Origin: a virus
Virus record (IMG/VR): IMGVR_UViG_3300032360_000011
Location: 1-52,041 of that record
Strand: one strand, 5' to 3'
Length of the DNA stretch: 52,041 nucleotides
Part shown: in pieces, positions 35,315 through 43,218 of the stretch
Numbering within the stretch: the first letter of the stretch is position 1
Layout: every line of letters begins with the position of its first letter
Notes under the pieces: generated by a model
Told to the model about the DNA's origin: nothing
Seen by the model: only the letters and a program-made list of their open reading frames with translations
Database searches by the model: none
Position numbers and translations under genes: made by a program

Positions 35315-37255
35315 ATGTACCTCGTTGACGACAACCTCTTGGCACAGTACGCCCCAAAACAAACCCCATGGGGCTTCGACCATCTTGGCTACATCGTCTA
35401 CAAACGCACCTACGCCCGCCCAATCTACGACGATCACGGCGAAATTATCCGAACTGAAGAATGGCCTGAAACCATTCAGCGCGTCATCAACGGTGCTCAA
35501 CAAATCGGGGCAAAACTAACCCAAGCAGAAGCCGAACGCCTGTTCGACCACATGTTCAACCTTCGTGGCCTACCCGGCGGACGCATGCTCTGGCGCATGG
35601 GCGGACCTGTAGCCCACGGCGGACCATACGGCGACGACATGAACAACTGCTGGTTCACCACCATCGAATCCACCAAAGATTTCGCATGGATTTTCGAACG
35701 CCTCATGCTCGGCGGAGGCGTCGGCTTTTCCATCACCACACCTGAAACGCTTGGCACAGTCAGGCAAGGCACCGTCATCCAACACAACGTGTCAGACGCC
35801 GACTACATCGTGCCCGACAAACGCGAAGGCTGGGCCGAATGCCTGCTACGCGCCCTCGACACCTACCTTGGAAACGAAGATCACCCCCACACGGTCACCT
35901 ACTCAACACAGTTGATTCGCCCAGCAGGCGCACCCATCAAAACGTTTGGCGGAACCGCATCCGGGCCAGCCATCCTCAACGAGGGCATCACCAAAATCTG
36001 TGCCGTTCTCGACACCGCAGTTGGCCGACACCTCACTTCCGTCGAAGCCTTGGACATCTGCAACATCATCGGGTCCATCGTGGTCGCCGGAAACGTTCGA
36101 CGTTCCGCCCAAATCGCCCTCGGCAAACCCACCGACACCGAATACCTCAGCGCCAAACGTTGGGACCTCGGCACCATCCCCGCCTACCGGGCCATGTCCA
36201 ACAACACCGTCATCGCCAACCGCGGCGAAGTCGAATCCCTCAACGGCGAATTTTGGGATGGCTACCTCGGCAACGGCGAACCATACGGACTGTTCAACCT
36301 CGAAACCTCGCAGCGGTATGGCCGAATGGGCGAAGAACGACAAGACGACACCGTGGCGGGCACCAACCCCTGTAGCGAAATTTCGCTCGCCAACAAGGAG
36401 TCCTGCAACCTCGCCGAAATGATCCTTCCAAACATTCGTTCGCTTGACGAAATGATCGACGTATCCAAACTGTTGTACAAAGTCCAGAAAGCAGTAGCGG
36501 CACTCCCCTACATCGACCGCGAATCCACCCGCATCACACATCAGAACATGCGGTTAGGTCTCGGCGTAACCGGGATCACACAAGCCCTCGACAAATTGGA
36601 TTGGCTGTCACCCACCTATGAGGCGCTTCGCCACTTCGACGCCGAATGGTCAGCCGAACAGGGCTACCCCCAATCGGTTCGACTCACCACCGTGAAGCCC
36701 TCCGGCACCCTGTCCCTCCTCGCCGGAGTCACCCCCGGCGTCCACCCCGGCTTCGCCCGCTATCACATCCGACGGGTCCGAATGTCAGCCCACGATCCTC
36801 TACTCGACTACTGCGCCCAACGCGGCTACACAATCGAATGGGTCCGCGGCTTCGATGGAATGGTCGACGAACGTACCAAGGTCGTGGAGTTCCCCTGCGC
36901 ATTCCCAACAGACACCATGCTGGCCCACGACGTAACAGCCATCGATCAGATTGCCCTTCAGCGCCGCATGCAAGCCGACTGGGCGGACAACGCAGTGTCT
37001 GTAACGGTTTACTACCGGAAAGACGAACTGGACGCCATCAAGGCTTATCTGGTCGAAAACTGGGACAACATGAAGTCCATGTCTTTCCTGCTTCATAGCG
37101 AACACGGCTTCGAACAAGCCCCTCTTGAAGCCATCGATCGAACCACCTACAAAGCCCTGCTAGCCAAGGTAAACAAGAAGCCACAATCTGTAGCAGCCGG
37201 AACAAGCGAACTGTTGGACGACGACTGCTCCTCCGGAGCCTGCCCGATTCGGTGA
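35315..37255 (+). CDS. nrdJ: class II (adenosylcobalamin-dependent) ribonucleoside-triphosphate reductase
   Basis: 646 aa, somewhat shorter than the monomeric Lactobacillus type (about 740). It reduces ribonucleotides to deoxyribonucleotides for phage DNA synthesis using vitamin B12. Key sites are visible: Cys112 in MNNCWFT, Asn351, Cys353 and Glu355 in GTNPCSEIS, the GGRMLWRMGG and IERLMLGGGVGFSI-type loops near the N-terminus, and KPSGTLSLLAGVTPGVHPGF near the B12/substrate region. The end DDDCSSGACPIR carries Cys638 and Cys643 for re-reduction by thioredoxin. No intein or frameshift is seen. An AAGGACA site precedes the ATG. It needs cobalamin from the host, so the host should make or import B12. 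Confidence 0.95.
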   Translation: MYLVDDNLLAQYAPKQTPWGFDHLGYIVYKRTYARPIYDDHGEIIRTEEWPETIQRVINGAQQIGAKLTQAEAERLFDHMFNLRGLPGGRMLWRMGGPVAHGGPYGDDMNNCWFTTIESTKDFAWIFERLMLGGGVGFSITTPETLGTVRQGTVIQHNVSDADYIVPDKREGWAECLLRALDTYLGNEDHPHTVTYSTQLIRPAGAPIKTFGGTASGPAILNEGITKICAVLDTAVGRHLTSVEALDICNIIGSIVVAGNVRRSAQIALGKPTDTEYLSAKRWDLGTIPAYRAMSNNTVIANRGEVESLNGEFWDGYLGNGEPYGLFNLETSQRYGRMGEERQDDTVAGTNPCSEISLANKESCNLAEMILPNIRSLDEMIDVSKLLYKVQKAVAALPYIDRESTRITHQNMRLGLGVTGITQALDKLDWLSPTYEALRHFDAEWSAEQGYPQSVRLTTVKPSGTLSLLAGVTPGVHPGFARYHIRRVRMSAHDPLLDYCAQRGYTIEWVRGFDGMVDERTKVVEFPCAFPTDTMLAHDVTAIDQIALQRRMQADWADNAVSVTVYYRKDELDAIKAYLVENWDNMKSMSFLLHSEHGFEQAPLEAIDRTTYKALLAKVNKKPQSVAAGTSELLDDDCSSGACPIR

Positions 37256-37298
37256 CTACCTGACGGCCCGATCAGGCCAACAGGAGTATCCTAATTAG

Positions 37299-37550
37299 AT
37301 GGACGAAGACACTCCCCCTGTTAGCGTCCACATGTTCACCTCTATCATCGACTCCTCTATTGAACTTGGCGCGCTCATCCCCCACCACGGCTCCTGTTGG
37401 CTCTGCCACACCCCCGAACGCGTCTACTGGCCCCATGAAGACATCAAGGAGGGGCTTGACCCGACCAACGGTCCCATACCATTATGCAGAGACTGTCTCC
37501 TGCATAGGGCCATGTGGAATGCCTACCAAACCCAAGTCAAACAACATTGA
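37299..37550 (+). CDS. small protein with two CxxC motifs
   Basis: 83 aa, starting MDEDTPPVSVHMFTSIIDSS. CWLCHTPERVYWP and, after 20 residues, IPLCRDCLLHRAMW form two CxxC pairs, as in zinc ribbons and in the structural zinc sites of HNH proteins. No HNH catalytic His is clear, so I do not call a nuclease. AGGAG lies 12 bases before the ATG, somewhat far. The end overlaps the next gene by 32 bases. Confidence 0.75.
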   Translation: MDEDTPPVSVHMFTSIIDSSIELGALIPHHGSCWLCHTPERVYWPHEDIKEGLDPTNGPIPLCRDCLLHRAMWNAYQTQVKQH

Positions 37551-37893
37551 CGACTTCAAACTCGCCAACGTTCCTCAAACCCTCTTTGCTGCCGCCAACG
37601 TAATCCGCCTACACGGCTGGACACGCGGTACCCCCATCCATCCGGACACCGGCAAAGTCGACATCATGGGCGCTCTCGCCCTCGCCTGTCACGCCCACCC
37701 AACTCGCATTAGCGACGACTGGAACATCACTGTCTCCAACCTGCCCCCAAAGCAGCAAGGCAGATTCGTTCTTGCATGGGAGGCACTCGCCCTCTATCTC
37801 GGTTGCGACCCCACCGAATGGAACGACCGAACCACCCAAGAAGACACGATTCGTCTCTTCCGCCATGTTGGGCAAATCATCGACATCGCCTAG
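37519..37893 (+). CDS. DUF6197-like protein
   Basis: 124 aa from the ATG at 37519 (MPTKPKSNNIDDFKL); the longer frame starts inside the previous gene. VPQTLFAAANVIRLHGWTRG, then GKVDIMGALALACHAHPTRI, fits DUF6197, a family common in actinobacteria and their phages with unknown function. The last part, EWNDRTTQEDTIRLFRHVGQ, is helical. It is the last gene of the plus-strand block, ten bases before a hairpin. Confidence 0.75.
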   Translation: MPTKPKSNNIDDFKLANVPQTLFAAANVIRLHGWTRGTPIHPDTGKVDIMGALALACHAHPTRISDDWNITVSNLPPKQQGRFVLAWEALALYLGCDPTEWNDRTTQEDTIRLFRHVGQIIDIA

Positions 37894-37902
37894 AAAACGA
37901 GA

Positions 37903-37930
37903 AAGCCCCCCGGATTGCTCCGGGGGGCTT
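37903..37930. terminator. bidirectional terminator hairpin between convergent genes
   Basis: A 12-base-pair GC-rich stem (37903-37914 with 37919-37930) and a four-base loop. On the minus strand it is followed by TTTCTCGTTTTC; on the plus strand by CTCTAAG. It lies between the last plus-strand gene and the end of the capsid gene, where transcription from both sides meets. The T-run is weak, so termination may depend mainly on the stable stem. Confidence 0.8.
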
Positions 37931-37976
37931 CTCTAAGTCCTGCGGTTAGGTGACTGTTACGTCACTCACTTACAGA

Positions 37977-39281
37977 CTAGGAAGGAGCGGCGTCAAAGGT
38001 GACCTTGACGAACGACTCCGGGCGCTTCACCGCGAGGGCAAGGCGCTGTTCGGCCAACACCACGATGGCGTTCCGAACGAAGAAGTCCGAATGCTGCTCG
38101 CTGATGCGGATCGAAGCCTCTTCCCGGTCGTACAACTGGGCACCCTGACCGAACGAACCGACGATAGCGGTACCTTCAGCCACGGCGGGAGTGTCGACCA
38201 CCGGAATCCGCCAGACACGAGCCTCTGCGCCGGTCGCTACGGACACGGCAAGGAGGTACGTACCCTGCGAGTTCTTGGTGAGTTCGATGTCTTCCCAGTC
38301 GTTCGGGTGGACGATGATGCCGGTTGGCTCGTAGTAGGCGAGGAACGACAGTGTTGCCGCACGCCTGATGGCGTCAGCCTTCGTGTCAGCCACCGGAGCG
38401 GTTGCACCTGCGGACCATGCGTAGGTCTGAATACCAGTGGTGTTCAGAATACCCGTGAGGTCTTCGCCTGTGCCTGCACCGTTGATGATCTGATGATCCT
38501 CGTGGAGGCGGAGGCCGTACAGCAGTTCGTTGTCGATGATCGACCGCAACTGCGGCTCATCGGCAAGAACGTTGCGGTGGGCGGCTTCCCAGTGAGCAAG
38601 GGTCCGAACCGGAGCCTGCTCGCCGACGAACGTGAACGCGCTCTGCGGCTTGGCACCGAAGGCAGACGAAACACGCTCAGGAACCACTGATGCGTTATTC
38701 GTAAATCCGCTGACACGGAAATACTCAACAACAGCAGCATTGGTGCGGCGGGCGGGGAACAGGTCACGGACTCTGACACTGCGCTGGGCGCGGGTAACGA
38801 TCGGATCACGCTCAACGGTGCCGAACGCAGCCGGTGTGCCCGTGGGCAGCGCCGAATAAACGTCCTTGACGTTGTACGAACCGAGGTTGCCAGACTTCAC
38901 CGTGAACGGGGCAGTCATGTTGACGCCGGAGCGTCCACCATTCAGTGCCTTGAACTCGGGAGAGTCAATGAATGCCTGACCCAGTGTTCCACTGTGGGGG
39001 GTGACTGCGCCGAGACCAGCGGCTGCGGCTTCAGCAGCAACCGACTCTTCTGGCGTGGTCGTGCCCCACTCCTGAACAGACTTCATCTCCTCCATGGAGT
39101 CGATGAGGCCCTTGATTTCTTTGATGTCTCGCATGTTGCCATCGAAGGCAGACTTGCGATCCTGATCGATGTGGAGAATGCCGTCTTCCATCTTGAAAGA
39201 ATCGGCAATCTCTTTGTTGGTCTCCATCTTCTCGCGCAGAGCGCCCTGAAGTTCGCGGAGACGACTTGCGTCGAATGACAT
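37977..39281 (-). CDS. major capsid protein, HK97 fold
   Basis: 434 aa from the ATG at 39281 (MSFDASRLRELQGALREKME), which has a GGGAG site; an upstream frame to 39350 has no such site. Residues about 1-95 are helical and charged and look like an HK97 delta (scaffold) domain that is removed in maturation. The shell domain has FPARRTNAAVVEYFRVSGFT, the AHWEAAHRNVLADEPQLRSI spine helix, IINGAGTGEDLTGILNTTGI, and the P-domain end QHSDFFVRNAIVVLAEQRLA. The delta domain implies a prohead protease, which I do not see nearby in conventional serine-protease form. Confidence 0.92.
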   Translation of the reverse strand: MSFDASRLRELQGALREKMETNKEIADSFKMEDGILHIDQDRKSAFDGNMRDIKEIKGLIDSMEEMKSVQEWGTTTPEESVAAEAAAAGLGAVTPHSGTLGQAFIDSPEFKALNGGRSGVNMTAPFTVKSGNLGSYNVKDVYSALPTGTPAAFGTVERDPIVTRAQRSVRVRDLFPARRTNAAVVEYFRVSGFTNNASVVPERVSSAFGAKPQSAFTFVGEQAPVRTLAHWEAAHRNVLADEPQLRSIIDNELLYGLRLHEDHQIINGAGTGEDLTGILNTTGIQTYAWSAGATAPVADTKADAIRRAATLSFLAYYEPTGIIVHPNDWEDIELTKNSQGTYLLAVSVATGAEARVWRIPVVDTPAVAEGTAIVGSFGQGAQLYDREEASIRISEQHSDFFVRNAIVVLAEQRLALAVKRPESFVKVTFDAAPS

Positions 39282-39306
39282 GGTGCTTTTCTCCCTATAA
39301 GAGTTG

Positions 39307-39329
39307 AGTGTGTTGATGTTTGACACACT
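39307..39329 (-). repeat. inverted repeat in the capsid gene leader
   Basis: Perfect seven-base arms AGTGTGT and ACACACT with a nine-base loop lie between the presumed promoter and the ribosome site of the capsid gene. The hairpin could stabilise the 5' end of the capsid mRNA or act as an operator. Confidence 0.5.
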
Positions 39330-39370
39330 TCGGCTCAGGACAGCACCCAACCGATGGGGTCATAGGTAAG

Positions 39371-39398
39371 AGAATACACAAAGGGGTGTTGTCGCCAA
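39371..39398 (-). promoter_or_regulatory. possible capsid gene promoter
   Basis: On the minus strand TTGGCG (39398-39393) and TATTCT (39376-39371) are 16 bases apart, about 90 bases before the capsid ATG, in the longest gap of this part of the minus-strand run. A TTGACA a little upstream has no -10 at the right distance. High expression of capsid protein makes a local promoter plausible. Confidence 0.4.
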
Positions 39399-39430
39399 TG
39401 CAACAACGTCCCTGTTGTCAATAAATAACT

Positions 39431-39619
39431 TTACTTACTTGTTGGTTTAGGAGCCTGTCGTTTGCCTACACGCAGACGACGCGGCGGCTCTTTCCCGGCG
39501 GCCTCAGCAGCCTCGGCTTCGATGGCACGTTCGATGTCAGCAAACGTGTCCGGGGTACGTTTCGGCCAGTCCTCAATACGTATTCGATCAGCGGTGGAAA
39601 CCTTGCTCCAATCAGCCAT
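39431..39619 (-). CDS. small hypothetical protein before the capsid gene
   Basis: 62 aa from the ATG at 39619 (MADWSKVSTADRIRIEDWPK), overlapping the end of the ADP-ribosyltransferase gene (ATGGCTGA); a TTG one codon upstream is less likely. The first half is acidic/aromatic with a helix (FADIERAIEAEAAEAAGK), and the end is basic (RRLRVGKRQAPKPTSK). It could be a small head protein or a helper of the large protein encoded before it. No family recognised. Confidence 0.65.
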   Translation of the reverse strand: MADWSKVSTADRIRIEDWPKRTPDTFADIERAIEAEAAEAAGKEPPRRLRVGKRQAPKPTSK

Positions 39620-42600
39620 CAAAATCCCCGTGCCCCGGCGTTGCTTTCAATATTTCAACTTGTCGATCTTTCCCCAACACAATACATTCAGCCTCCCCGA
39701 TACAACCAAACCCAGCCACCGAAATGCCCACAATGTCTTCTATCGGAACATCTGTCGCAATCACATATGAGCCACCCTCACCAAGGACGCGACCGGCGAA
39801 CTGCTCCGCTGTACTCCGATCCAATGACCACGAACTAAGCGGCGACGCGTTGATGTCCATAGTCAGAGGCCCAGAAACATCGGCATACGGGTCGGTGTTG
39901 TGGAAGGCGACTCCGCGGTACAGGCGCACGGTGCCTTTGCCCTGAGCCGCCTCCCTGACAACCCTCTGCGCTATCTCAGTCATCATAGGCAACGCCTCAT
40001 CATGCGCGTCACCGAATAGGCCGTCATTCAGCATCGCCGACACCATGGAGAACACCTCCCGCTTCTTGCGAAATTTCGCATCATCAGATGTATTCATCAA
40101 CGGGTCTGGGTTGTCAAGATAGTCAGCAATTGTCAGAAGAGCAGCAGCGTCGTCCGGTGCCCACTTGCTCCACTTCTGTTTCGCTACAGTCCTTATCAAC
40201 GCCTCAAGACTCTCAGCGCGGCTGCTCTCTTGGGAGTTCGCATCGATGCCCCCGACAGCACTCGCAAGAGCATCGATCATTGTCCGCGGAAAGTCCCCCT
40301 CGCGATCCAACGCATCCACGAACGGCTGCTTCTCGTCGGGGTCGATAGCCCTAATCGCTGCGAGAACCCGATCTGCCGTAAGCCGCGCCTTTGCATGATC
40401 GTCTGCGCTCGCAAAATAGAACACCCGCTTAGCGGTCTCCTCGTCCGACAACCCAGCCATCCGCGCCGCCGCCAACTGCACCGCCAACGGCCTCGTATGG
40501 TGATCACCGGCAGACTCTGCCCACGAATCATGCAACCCCTCGATGAAACCAATCACCAGATTCCGCTTATCCCCTTGCCCAAGGTCCAATTGCTCCCCAT
40601 CCTCCTGCGCATCGATACGTTGACGGTGCAATTTCTCCGCACGCTCCTGCGCACGCTTGCCATATACACCCACCAAAATGTCACTGCCCAAAGAGGCCCG
40701 CAATGCAGGCTCAACCCACATCGACTCGGCTGTTCTGCCGAGCGACACCCGCTGCAACTGTTCAAATATCCGATCCACCTGTTCATCACTCATCAAGTTG
40801 ACCACAGATTTAGCAGATTCCTCCTTGATCGAACCACGGTCATGCAACCCATCTACAAAGCCGGTCAAACGCCCCGACACACCCAACCCGTCGTAAATAT
40901 TCTTCTTCCGCGGATCGTCGGCATCCTTGATGTCGCCAATAATTCCGCGTCCCAGAATGTACAGATTATTCTCAAACCGCCGCTGCTCCAAAGCCTGCCT
41001 TGCGACACCCAACAACGTTTGGCTTTCGCTATCTCGCCTGTCGGAAACAGCCACCCGAGGCCCCGGATCACGCTCCTTCAAGGTTTGCGGACGACTCATC
41101 TCTTCGCTCCACAACCGCCTGCCATAAATTTCATGTCCGACGGGAAGTGTGTCGGCAGGACTCACATGGATCGGCAAACCACGAAATTCCATTTCTTCTT
41201 GAATGGCACCAAGCAACTTGAAGTCTTCAAACAGATTGATAGACGAAGGATTTACCTCATACGGGAGAGCCTCCCGCTGCTCGTCGGGGTCGATAGCCCA
41301 TCGATCGGGGTTGGCTTTCTGAGCAATACGATCCAACCGACGCATCGTGTGCGACAACTGTGGAGAACCAAGATGTGTCATTTTCAAACGTATTGCTTCA
41401 AATAAATCCATGTATATCGCTTGCAAATCTTCATCCCCCGCCCGATCCCGGTCGACGAGGTCGAAGTCGTAACCCGGATCAGGCCAGTACCCTCGACTTC
41501 GTAAAACTTTCTTGAACTCCGACAAAGGCAACCACTCCTCACGCCTTTCCTCCACATACGCATTGCCATCAAGAGGCGAATCGCCAAGCGGCTCAACGAT
41601 CTGATCCGCCACCCTGAACACATCCTTCCGCCGTTGCTGTTCCAGAAGCGCCACCAACTCCTCATCAGAAGCCTTATGCGCAAGAACGAGAGAAGCCTCC
41701 AAGTCGGTCAGCCGTTTCGCCCCCCGCTCAGCCAACTCCCCCCGCTTCCTATGCTCTAGCAAGAGGAGTAGACGGTCGCTCGACGGAATCGCGAACACCC
41801 GCTGGATGGCGTCGTACTGAGTAAGCAAGGGAAACAGATGCGTCACATTGTATTCCTCCACAAAATCAGACAACTCTGCCTCAATCTCCTCGGCGTCAAG
41901 AATCTCAGACCACCTCGACGGTGCGTAGGTCTCGCTAGTGCCGGGGGGTCCGTAGAGGACAATGCCATCAAACGTTTCGAACAGACGATCGACCTCCTCC
42001 CTCACCGCCCGTCTCATCTTCGATGGAGATTTATCCGCGGGGAGTACGTGAGCGCCATAGCGAGCGCCTTCGTTGTTCTGCTTAGCATACTTTCTAAAAA
42101 TGGTCTCTATCACCCCACTTTTCAAACCTTCAAACTCATCCGCCACCAATTTCAAATCGACATTTTCCTGCTCAATCTCAGCCTCAATAGACGCCACCAA
42201 CCTGCGCCGTTCCGCTTTACGATCTGGCGACGCAACAAACCTACGCGATTCTGCAAACACCGATTCAGGCCCCGACCGCCTCGATTCGGGCATCTCCCGC
42301 CATATTGCCGCTGTAACATCCCCAAACGCCAAACCTCTTTGAAAATCTAAATCATCAGAATATGCTTGATGCAATCGTTTTCCCAGTTCACGATAATGTC
42401 TGAAATCCTCTATTTCTTCTTCCGTATAACCCCTAGCACGACTGAATGCTTCCCAATCGAAAGGACGGGCCGCCTCCAGCGCCACCGCTTCTGCCGACCA
42501 TCCTAAAGTTGTAGATACCCTCTGCCCATCATCGAGGGAATGCAGATTCTTTTCAGCCGACAAAACTCTCTTCGCATATTCGACATATTCAACGAACAAA

Positions 42601-42926
42601 GGATCATCAGCATAATCCTCATAACCCCTCGGAACCAAACGCTCACCCTCAAGTTGAGGCTCACCCGCCGGAGGTCGACGCGACCGCGCAACCTCCGGCT
42701 TGGGTGGCCTCGTGGCCCGACTAATCGGCTCAGCCCCCAACGGACGCCGACGACTACCATGCGGAACATTGAACGACATCCCCGCCGGACGCTCCCAAAT
42801 AGTCCCCTCCTGAATTATCCCATCACGATCAGCATCAACAGCATGATGGTTGTAAGGCACCACCTTCGGGACGCGGCCAAGCAGCCGCCGACCAATGCGT
42901 CTCCTACCTAAAGCCTTTTCCCCCAT
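39612..42926 (-). CDS. large virion-type protein with C-terminal ADP-ribosyltransferase domain
   Basis: 1104 aa from the ATG at 42926 (MGEKALGRRRIGRRLLGRVP), ten bases after the previous stop; a TTG start at 42986 is less likely. Residues 19-64 are a module shared with the zincin protein: KVVPYNHHAVDADRDGIIQE with a DxDxDG loop, then GTIWERPAGMSFNVPHGSRR. A long charged helical region follows. The last 110 residues form an R-S-E type ADP-ribosyltransferase: Arg1004 in LYRG, Ser1032-Trp-Ser1034 in the STS-like place before STAEQFA, and Glu1078-x-Glu1080 in the ExE loop. That pattern transfers ADP-ribose from NAD to a protein. T4 packages or makes similar enzymes (Alt, ModA, ModB) to alter host transcription and translation. 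Packaging here is inferred from position next to the capsid gene and the shared module. Confidence 0.8.
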   Translation of the reverse strand: MGEKALGRRRIGRRLLGRVPKVVPYNHHAVDADRDGIIQEGTIWERPAGMSFNVPHGSRRRPLGAEPISRATRPPKPEVARSRRPPAGEPQLEGERLVPRGYEDYADDPLFVEYVEYAKRVLSAEKNLHSLDDGQRVSTTLGWSAEAVALEAARPFDWEAFSRARGYTEEEIEDFRHYRELGKRLHQAYSDDLDFQRGLAFGDVTAAIWREMPESRRSGPESVFAESRRFVASPDRKAERRRLVASIEAEIEQENVDLKLVADEFEGLKSGVIETIFRKYAKQNNEGARYGAHVLPADKSPSKMRRAVREEVDRLFETFDGIVLYGPPGTSETYAPSRWSEILDAEEIEAELSDFVEEYNVTHLFPLLTQYDAIQRVFAIPSSDRLLLLLEHRKRGELAERGAKRLTDLEASLVLAHKASDEELVALLEQQRRKDVFRVADQIVEPLGDSPLDGNAYVEERREEWLPLSEFKKVLRSRGYWPDPGYDFDLVDRDRAGDEDLQAIYMDLFEAIRLKMTHLGSPQLSHTMRRLDRIAQKANPDRWAIDPDEQREALPYEVNPSSINLFEDFKLLGAIQEEMEFRGLPIHVSPADTLPVGHEIYGRRLWSEEMSRPQTLKERDPGPRVAVSDRRDSESQTLLGVARQALEQRRFENNLYILGRGIIGDIKDADDPRKKNIYDGLGVSGRLTGFVDGLHDRGSIKEESAKSVVNLMSDEQVDRIFEQLQRVSLGRTAESMWVEPALRASLGSDILVGVYGKRAQERAEKLHRQRIDAQEDGEQLDLGQGDKRNLVIGFIEGLHDSWAESAGDHHTRPLAVQLAAARMAGLSDEETAKRVFYFASADDHAKARLTADRVLAAIRAIDPDEKQPFVDALDREGDFPRTMIDALASAVGGIDANSQESSRAESLEALIRTVAKQKWSKWAPDDAAALLTIADYLDNPDPLMNTSDDAKFRKKREVFSMVSAMLNDGLFGDAHDEALPMMTEIAQRVVREAAQGKGTVRLYRGVAFHNTDPYADVSGPLTMDINASPLSSWSLDRSTAEQFAGRVLGEGGSYVIATDVPIEDIVGISVAGFGCIGEAECIVLGKDRQVEILKATPGHGDFDG
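42735..42872 (-). other. shared DxDxDG module, copy in the ADP-ribosyltransferase protein
   Basis: Encodes residues 19-64 of the 1104-aa protein. Its order is VPKVVPYNHHAVDADRDG, IIQEGTIWERPAG, MSFNVPHGSRRRPLG. DADRDGIIQE has the D-x-D-x-D-G-x-x-x-E spacing of a dockerin/EF-hand calcium loop. An arginine-rich segment precedes it. A copy with nearly the same residues is in the protein with the HExxH site. Confidence 0.85.
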
Positions 42927-42936
42927 GTCGGCCCCG

Positions 42937-43197
42937 TCACCGCTCAGGAAACTTGGATGACTCACCCTTGGGCTTCGACGGCGCAAAGTAGATCAATGGC
43001 TTACCCGTAGACCTTGTCAGCGGCGAGGAGATTGTCGAAAGAAACTCCAGCAACTCATCCTTCCCGCGATCAGTCCCATCTATTTTTGCCCAATAATCAG
43101 CCATATCTTGGGCAACACGATCCATTGTATTCTTGTTTCGATCTCCCTTGGGATCGTCGGGATAATTGCGAGGGTCCGTAAAGCGGATAGTTGTCAT
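42937..43197 (-). CDS. small hypothetical protein between two large virion-type genes
   Basis: 86 aa, starting MTTIRFTDPRNYPDDPKGDR, with an AAGGAC site. It is charged with a central helix (NTMDRVAQDMADYWAKIDG) and a basic Ser/Pro-rich end. The regular pattern of a small gene next to each large one in this region (45290, 42937, 39431) suggests a chaperone, inhibitor or immunity-like role toward the large proteins. That is inference from order only. Confidence 0.65.
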   Translation of the reverse strand: MTTIRFTDPRNYPDDPKGDRNKNTMDRVAQDMADYWAKIDGTDRGKDELLEFLSTISSPLTRSTGKPLIYFAPSKPKGESSKFPER

Positions 43198-43218
43198 CGT
43201 TTTGTCCTTTCAATCTCG

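Noticed and set aside
37299-37550. HNH endonuclease
   Set aside because: Two CxxC pairs are present but no HNH catalytic histidine pattern is visible.
39281-39350. Longer capsid protein starting at 39350
   Set aside because: The extension crosses the leader hairpin and has no ribosome site; the ATG at 39281 has GGGAG.
42926-42986. TTG start at 42986 for the ADP-ribosyltransferase protein
   Set aside because: It would overlap the upstream gene by 50 bases; the ATG at 42926 lies ten bases after that stop and begins directly with the Arg-rich region before the shared module.
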